Shown: piece after piece, positions 16,048 through 21,169 of the stretch
Numbering within the stretch: the first letter of the stretch is position 1
How the letters are laid out: the number at the start of each line of letters is the position of its first letter
Origin: Pelagophyceae sp. CCMP2097
Lineage: Eukaryota; Sar; Pelagophyceae
Assembly (NCBI GenBank): GCA_026770575.1
Contig: MU657274.1
Location: 141,644-162,812 of the forward strand
DNA length: 21,169 nt
Reading direction: 5' to 3'
Program-made: the position numbers and the translations under genes
Notes under the pieces: generated by a model
The model's input: only the letters and a program-made list of their open reading frames with translations
Told to the model about the DNA's origin: nothing
Databases searched by the model: none

Positions 16048-17959
16048 ATGGCGCCGTCGCCCGTGACCGTGCGCGCGTTTGGGACGGAGACACAATTGGA
16101 GTCTCGGTGCGTTGCGACGTTTGCCGACGTTGGCGCGCTGGACGACCGCCACGGCGAGCCGCTGCCCTTTGAGCTAGTCGACGCCTGCCTCGCCGCGCTC
16201 GGCCGGCGCGCCAAGCCGACGCCGATCCAGCAAGAGGTCTGGGGCTGGCTCTTCAGCGAACCGGCGACAGACGTCGTGGCCATCGCGCCCACGGGCTCGG
16301 GCAAGACGTACGCCTTCCTGCTACCGGCGCTCGCCGAGCTCCTCTCGCGCGGCGCGCCGGGCTCCGGCGCCGCCCAAACTGCGGCGCCGGACGCGCCCGC
16401 GTTGCCGCGGGTGCTCGTGCTCGCGCCGACGCGCGAGCTCTGCGAGCAGACGGCCGCCGCCGCCGCCGCGCTATTGAGTTTGATGCCCGGCTGCGGCGTC
16501 GGCGTGGCGTCTGCCGTCGGCGGCGTCGACTACCACCGGCAACGCGAGGTGCTCCTGCAGCAGCGGCCGGCCATCCTCGTGGCCACGCCCGGCCGCCTGC
16601 TCTCGCTCTGCGGCGAGGTGCCCGCGTCGACGCAGAAGCGGCGCGCGGCCAACGCCGCAAACGGCGCGGCGCCGCCCGCAAGCGACGAGGCGCCGGCCTG
16701 CGACCTCTCGCAGATCTCGGTGCTCGTCCTCGACGAGGCGGACCGCCTGCTGGACATGGGCTTCTCCGACGACATCGACGCCATCGTCCGCCTCGCCGCG
16801 CCAAGGCCCTGGACGCTCATGTTCTCCGCGACGTGGGCCGCCGCGACGCGCGGCCTCGCGGCAAAGCTCCTCGGGCCGGACGCTGTGCACGTCACCGTCG
16901 GCGGCGACGACCTCGCCACCGCCGCGTGACCAGGCCGCGCAGATGCCATCGGAAGCCCGGATGCCGGACGCAGCCGCGAGAGGCATGAGAGACTCGCCCG
17001 AGGAAAGGCGCGGCCGTCGTCCGCGGAAGATTCCGCGAGGAGTCTTCGCTTACCGCCGCCGCAGGTCCGTGACGCAGCGTGTCGAGCTGCTGCGCAACAA
17101 GTCCGGCGCGCCGCGCATGAAGCGGCTCTGCGCGCTCCTCACCGAGTACCTCGATGAAGGCGACCAGGCCACGAGCGATGACGAGAGCGACGACGAGAGC
17201 GACGATGAGGCTGCACTGGCCTGCGTGGCCGCAGCCAGCGCCGAGGGCGTCCGCGGCGGGCGGCGCGGGCTGGCCACCGAGGCGGCGGCCTGCGAGGCGG
17301 ACGCGCCCGCGGCCGCGGCGGCCGAGGGCCTCGCGGCGCTGTCTCTAGACAGCCCGCGCATTGTTGTTTTTGTGCTGTACAAGCAAGAGGCCAAGGCGGT
17401 GGCCCAGGTGTTGCAGGACCGCGGCTTCTCGGCGGCGGCGCTCCACGGCGACATGTCGCAGTCGGCGCGCGCGGCCTCGCTGGCCGCGTTCCGCGCCGGC
17501 GACGTGCGCGTGCTCGTGGCCACCGACGTGGCGTCGCGCGGCCTCGACGTGGCAGGCGTGAGCCACGTCGTCAACTTCTCGCTGGGGATGTCCATCGACG
17601 CGTACGTGCACCGCTGCGGCCGCTGCGGCCGCGCGGGCGCCGCGGGCATCGCGCACTCCTTCGTCGTCGACGGCGACGAGGCGCTCGTGGGCCCGCTCGT
17701 CGAGCTCCTCGAGCGCAGCCGCCAAAACGTGCCCCGCGACCTCAAGGACCTCAGCCTCGCGCTGGTCCAGGCTGCGGCGCGCAAGGCCGCGGCGACCGCC
17801 GCCGCCGCGGCGCGCGGCGTGGGCGCGGGCGGCGGCGACAGCGACGAGGAGGAGCTCAACGCGCAGCGCCTGGCGAACCGGCAGAAGCAGATGAACCAGC
17901 AGCAGAAGAGCAAACAAAAGGAGCTTGGCGGGAACAAGCAGCGCCGCGGGAAGCGGTGA
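16048..17959 (+). CDS. DEAD-box ATP-dependent RNA helicase
   Basis: Two exons, 16048-16925 and 17065-17959, flank a 139-nt GTGACC...GCAG intron in phase 2 and give 590 residues. The in-frame TGA at 16927 is therefore intronic. Motifs in order: Q (KPTPIQQE), I (APTGSGKT, 80-87), Ia (PTRELCEQ, 127-134), Ib (ATPGRL, 179-184), II (DEAD, 229-232), III (SAT, 260-262), IV (IVVFVLYK), V (ATDVASRGLDV, 445-455), and VI as HRCGRCGR (475-482), where HRIGRTGR is usual. An acidic Ala-rich insert (SDDESDDESDDE onward, about 75 residues) precedes motif IV. The C-terminus is Gln/Lys-rich and basic (QKQMNQQQKSKQKE...). The ATG at 16048 is the first; an upstream GTG frame is not needed. The substrate RNA and subfamily are not resolved; the basic tail suits a ribosome-assembly or mRNP role. 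Confidence 0.93.
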
Positions 17960-18289
17960 CCCGGCCGCCGCGGCTCCAGGCGCGTGGCGCCCTCTACTAA
18001 GGAACTTAAACTCGATGCTCTCCCGACGAGCTTCTCAAGAGCCTCGATGACTCTGGTCTCGAAAAATGCAGCTCGTCGCCGCCGTCGCCTCGTCCCACTG
18101 AGCGCTCCGACCGTTCGGGACGGCCCGCCGCGACATTCGAGGGAGGCTCGATGGTAAGAGCAGGTACTTATGTGCACAAAAATGGTGGGAATCAGGGGGG
18201 TCGAATGGACACGCGGCGCCGCCTTCCTAATGCGGCGCCAGGTGCATTGCCCGCGGGGTCGTGGGGTTGTCTGTGGCGCGTGAGCGGGG
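17960..18289. other. Spacer between convergent helicase and Mpv17 genes
   Basis: These 330 bases lie between two stop codons, so they hold only 3' flanks. No gene, strong repeat or clear polyadenylation signal was seen. Confidence 0.55.
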
Positions 18290-18973
18290 TCAAAAGGGCT
18301 TGTGGCTGGCGATGGAGAGGTAGGTGTTCCAGGCGAAGGCGCCGATCAGGGCGGACCCCGGCCGCAGCGGGGGCGGGAAGACTGTGAAGAGGAGGACGTC
18401 GAAGATGGGCCAGACTTTGAGGTCGTTGAGGATGACCTCGCCGGCGTTGCGCCGCGTGTACTCGAGCGCGTCGTCGAAGCGCGCGCCGGGCACGACGGCG
18501 CGGCGGTAGCACATGTTGACTGCGTTGCCGATGGCGCCGAGGACGATCCATGTCGCGCCGACCTTGGTCGCAAGGGCCACGGCGCAAAACTTGTGCGGCG
18601 TCGGCACCGCCTTGTCGATAAAGCGGTACCACGACGACTGGAGGAAGCCGAACTGCACCGCGCCCTGCACCGCCGCCGACGAGCACCGCGCGAGGCGGTC
18701 CGACGCAGAGACCTCGGCGTCCGTGGTGAGCGACTGCGCGAGCGCGTCGCCGACGCCGAAGAGGAAGGCACCCTGCGCCATGTTGCGCATGGCCTCGCCG
18801 CGCAGGACGGCGATCATGGCGGAACGGAGCTGCCGCGGGCTCGAGCCGGGGGCCCGCACGGGCACTGGATGAGGCTTCGAGGCCGCCGGGCGCGCAGCGT
18901 CGGGGCCACTGGGCGCGGCGCTTCCGGGGCCGGCGAGGACAGCGAGGATAAGCAAGCGCAACGTCCTGCCCAC
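18290..18973 (-). CDS. Mpv17/PMP22 family membrane protein
   Basis: Mpv17/PMP22 proteins are small four-helix proteins of peroxisomal, mitochondrial or plastid membranes. The frame ends at 18290 and covers the full domain: RNMAQGAFLFGVGDALAQSL, AVQFGFLQSSWYRFID, KVGATWIVLGAIGNAVNM and the signature block LNDLKVWPIFDVLLF...PLRP...AFAWNTYLSIASHKPF. The start is unresolved. The frame is open upstream of 18973 to a TGA near 19104 but contains no ATG there; 18973 itself is GTG. The first internal ATG (SAMIAVLRGEAM) would start just before the domain. A hydrophobic stretch (LRLLILAVLAGPGSAA) before it looks like a signal peptide, so a missing upstream exon or a length error in the G7 run at about 18975-18981 is likely. 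Confidence 0.85.
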   Translation of the reverse strand: MGRTLRLLILAVLAGPGSAAPSGPDAARPAASKPHPVPVRAPGSSPRQLRSAMIAVLRGEAMRNMAQGAFLFGVGDALAQSLTTDAEVSASDRLARCSSAAVQGAVQFGFLQSSWYRFIDKAVPTPHKFCAVALATKVGATWIVLGAIGNAVNMCYRRAVVPGARFDDALEYTRRNAGEVILNDLKVWPIFDVLLFTVFPPPLRPGSALIGAFAWNTYLSIASHKPF

Positions 18974-19166
18974 GGCCCCCCCGGCAAGTGGACGAGGCAG
19001 CTTGTCAAAATCTGAAGGATGTTCTCGATCGCTTCCGGGCCAAGTATTTTCGCTGATTTCGCGCTGCGGCTGAAGACGATACCTTCCAGAAGCAGATGGT
19101 ATCGTGACGTATCAAGTAGGGCCGCGAGATAGGCCATATCGAACGCCCGCGACGCCCTCTACAAGC

Positions 19167-19190
19167 CTGGAGCAGGAGCTGGAGCAGGAG
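19167..19190. repeat. 12-bp tandem duplication CTGGAGCAGGAG
   Basis: CTGGAGCAGGAG is present twice in direct succession at 19167-19178 and 19179-19190, followed by a partial third word GGAGCTG. Confidence 0.9.
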
Positions 19191-19675
19191 GGAGCTGCGC
19201 CGGCCACCCGTCGGACGCTATAGCCCGTCGAAGTGCGCGATTCCAGCTTGGCGTCTCTTCTGCCCCGTATTCGATGCTTCTGGCTCGTGGGAACCGTGGT
19301 CGTAGCCCCTCGAACCCCTCGAGCCGGCCAGAGCCGCTCTCGGTGGCCGACCGGTTCAGCTACGGGCGTATGTGTCTTTCTGATAGAAGCGACTCGAAGC
19401 GATTCGAGACCATGCCGGCCGTGACGTCCGACCAGGGTGCCTCGGCCCTCGCGCCGTACCTTTTGAAGTATCTACGGTACCTCTCGACGTACGGCGAGGC
19501 CGAAGAGGACGTGCGACGACGACGCGCGGGCAACGACGTCGACGCCTTTCCGATTTTTGCGGTCCTAAAGCGCCGTTGCAACCTTCGATTCGGTTCAGTG
19601 CTTTCGGCATCGAGTTCGCCTGCCTTCTCGTAGCAAACAAACCGCAAGGAGACCTCTACGCAGCCTCTTACCTTT

Positions 19676-19725
19676 GAAATACCCTTAAATACCCTCAAAT
19701 ACCCTACAAATACCCTACAAATACC
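19676..19725. repeat. Minisatellite of AAATACCCT units
   Basis: Five successive units share AAATACC, four of them the full AAATACCCT: spacing is 10, 10, 11 and 11 bases, with the linker after CCCT changing from T to C to AC. On the minus strand the unit reads GGGTATTTGTA. The sequence is not a standard telomere repeat. Confidence 0.88.
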
Positions 19726-19949
19726 ATCCCACTCAATATAACGCCGATTTCCGGTGTTTGCAGTGAACTTGAGTTTCTCATTCAAAATGAAAAGGATGAA
19801 AAAATAAGGTCATTTTGGAAATGTTTATGCTGGGTCCACGAGAACGGAAGAGGGTACAAGAAGATGCCCCAGCCCAGATCAGGTCTTACCGTCTGAGAAC
19901 GCCGTGATTGGTCCGAGGTCGTACCGTGGTGGCTGGTCCTCGTCTGGCC

Positions 19950-20830
19950 TCAGGCCTCGCCTTTCGAGGAGGCTTGTTCTTCGGCCGTCCCTTGTTCTTC
20001 AAAGCCGTAGTTGTCCCGGAGGAAGGCCCGCCGCGCAGCTTCGTCGTCGAACTGGTCCTCGCGGACGTAGGAGATGGTGAGCTCTTGGCCCTCGTCGATA
20101 TCCCGCGTTGCGACCTGCGACGCCGCGAGTCGGAAAGGCGCGGCGAAGCGCGCGGACAAGGCGCCGCGGCGTGCGAAAGACGGCGCCCCGTCGCCAGCCG
20201 TCGGGTCCATGAGCAGGGTCGGATCTCTGTCGTGGTTCAGGAAGGACCTGCGGGCGGCAATTCGCACGGCGTGACTGAGCGCAAATGGTTTCAACCGTGG
20301 GCGCGGCGGCGGCGCGGGAGCGCGAAGAGCGCGGTGGTCGTGTCCGTCCCGAGGCCGACGCGAAGACAGTTGACGTGCAGCCGCGCGGTCAGCGCGGCGT
20401 ACCAGGCCTCGGTCAGGAAAGCGGTCCCTTTGGCGCCGCACGCCGCGGCGCAGAGCGCCTCAAAGTCGGCGACCAACTGCTGCGGTTGATCCGCCACTTG
20501 GGGCGCGATGTGCAGCGCGGTGAGGACGAGGCCGTAGGCGGAGGCGGAACCGTTGGGCTCGTGCGCGAGGCGGGCCGCGGCCTGGGCGGCGATCCAGGGA
20601 AACTTGCGGCCGTCGTCTTCGAGGCGCGGCGCCCAATCGGCCAGCGTCGCTTCGACGCGCGCGCGGACCGCCACATGGTCCGCCGGCGCGAGCGCGAGCG
20701 GCGGCGGCAGAAATCGGCTCGAGTGCGCCAGCGGCTCAGCGCGGTTGATGACGACGTCGCCCGCTCTGTATGTACGCAGTGCGGCGACTCCGCGGCCGCC
20801 GCCGGGGTGCGCGCGGTGCGGTGCCGTCAT
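19950..20830 (-). CDS. SET-domain protein (SMYD/RLSMT-like), probable lysine methyltransferase
   Basis: SET proteins transfer methyl groups from S-adenosylmethionine to lysine. Two exons, 20830-20316 and 20247-19950, join in phase 2 and give 270 residues. The domain begins GRGVAALRTYRAGDVV (residues 11-26), has a long helical insert, then LHVNCLRVG (N154), ALFALPSFLNHDRDP (N176-H177) and VATRDIDEGQELTISY (Y232). The NHSCxPN core motif is NHDRDPT here, and the tail ends YGFEEQG with none of the post-SET cysteines of SMYD proteins; the catalytic-type Tyr is kept. The intron 20315-20248 uses a GC donor (GCGCCG...CGCAG), giving a join that matches the family without gap. The frame also opens upstream to an ATG at 21004, which would add 58 residues. 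No MYND zinc finger was seen. Confidence 0.77.
20248..20315 (-). other. GC-AG intron in the SET gene
   Basis: No GT donor in the needed phase exists near the end of exon 1. A GC donor after CTCCC makes a 68-nt intron ending CCCGCAG and produces ALFALP-SFLNHD, which aligns with the usual ALFPLASFLNHS block. Confidence 0.7.
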
Positions 20831-21169
20831 CACCGCGTAACCCTCGAGCGGCTCCCTGGAGGGGCGCCGGTGCGGGCGCCGCGCGTGGGGCGTAAGGACG
20901 CACCCAGAGACCGTCCTCAGGTTGAGACAAGCGTTCAGCATCGGCAGCGCGAGGCTCATCGTCTCCACCTTCCCTTGGAACCGCGAGAACGCCATGCCGC
21001 ACAAGCACAGCCGTGTTCCTCTTGTTCTTCCCGAGACGGAACAAAACAGCTATGGGTGGCACTGAAATAGGGGTCGCCGGGCTTCGGAGCTGGTGGATAA
21101 GAGGGATTCGGTGAGGTCGTGCGCGTGGGCGAGGGTAGGTCGGTCGCGGGCGAGGGTAGTCAGTTCGGA
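20831..21169. other. Right edge, no gene supported beyond the SET gene
   Basis: The minus-strand SET frame stays open to 21004, so part of this may be its 5' coding end or leader. Beyond that no exon was recognised. A 12-base direct repeat GGGCGAGGGTAG occurs at 21127-21138 and 21148-21159. Confidence 0.45.

Larger units (their letters stand above)
18974..19949. other. Gap of about 975 bp without a convincing gene
   Basis: Open frames occur on both strands (for example 19274-19633 plus and 19360-19785 minus), but they overlap each other and neither resembles a known family. The region holds a 12-base tandem duplication (19167-19190) and a minisatellite (19676-19725). It should contain the Mpv17 5' flank, perhaps with a missing first exon, and the 3' flank of the SET gene. 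Composition becomes AT-richer between about 19640 and 19880. Confidence 0.5.

Noticed and set aside
16926..16929. Apparent stop ending the helicase after motif III
   Set aside because: The TGA belongs to a GTGACC donor; a matching acceptor at 17064 restores SVTQRVELL and motifs IV-VI in frame.
19274..19785. Open frames of 119 (plus) and 141 (minus) codons
   Set aside because: They overlap on opposite strands, one runs through the minisatellite, and neither shows a domain, a family resemblance or exon partners.
1..21169. Prokaryotic-style features (operons, Shine-Dalgarno sites, CRISPR arrays, insertion sequences), tRNA and rRNA genes
   Set aside because: Looked for on both strands; no regular spaced repeats of CRISPR type, no transposase, no rRNA or tRNA-like sequence were recognised by eye.

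Overview
The window reads as nuclear DNA from a GC-rich, intron-dense photosynthetic microalga, most likely a stramenopile. A pelagophyte such as Aureococcus would fit, but that is inference from style and no species marker was seen. Genes are broken by short introns, mostly 47-165 nt, with GT-AG ends and often GTGCGN or GTGAGN donors. Products are typical of eukaryotes: an SLC52-like transporter, ZW10, Mpv17, ATP11, a SET-domain protein and a DEAD-box helicase. Two products look plastid-directed with signal-peptide-like N-termini, as expected for a secondary plastid. Nothing bacterial (operons, Shine-Dalgarno sites, CRISPR, insertion sequences) was found. Most long single-frame ORFs are GC-driven shadows, so gene models were built by joining exons whose phases match and whose joined protein fits a family.

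Layout. 1-683: no gene; short repeats and a hairpin. 684-806 (-): 40-residue single-TM protein. 977-1859 (+): ATP11/ATPAF1 F1-ATPase assembly factor, five exons. 1963-~3017 (-): unrecognised protein. 3254-4344 (+): plastid fibrillin (PAP) protein, six exons. 5077-6103 (+): plastid ribosomal protein bL9. 6350-7866 (+): cold-shock-domain protein with two Cys-rich motifs. ~8051-10327 (+): ZW10. 10373-11245 (-): YhhN/TMEM86 membrane protein. 11537-13363 (-): coiled-coil protein with a basic tail. 13732-15365 (+): SLC52-like riboflavin transporter candidate. 15366-16047: AT-richer gap with a nested palindrome. 16048-17959 (+): DEAD-box RNA helicase. 18290-18973 (-): Mpv17/PMP22 protein. 18974-19949: no convincing gene; minisatellite. 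19950-20830 (-): SET-domain protein.

The genes do not form one pathway. They are ordinary housekeeping functions of separate compartments (mitochondrion, plastid, ER/Golgi tethering, RNA metabolism, membrane transport) packed with short spacers. The best points for a second look are three independently supported GC-AG introns, the cold-shock/double-Cys-motif protein, a ZW10 that stops before the family's C-terminal region, a SET protein with an altered core motif and no post-SET cysteines, and several palindromes or tandem duplications in spacers between divergent genes. I did not find a clearly new multi-gene system.
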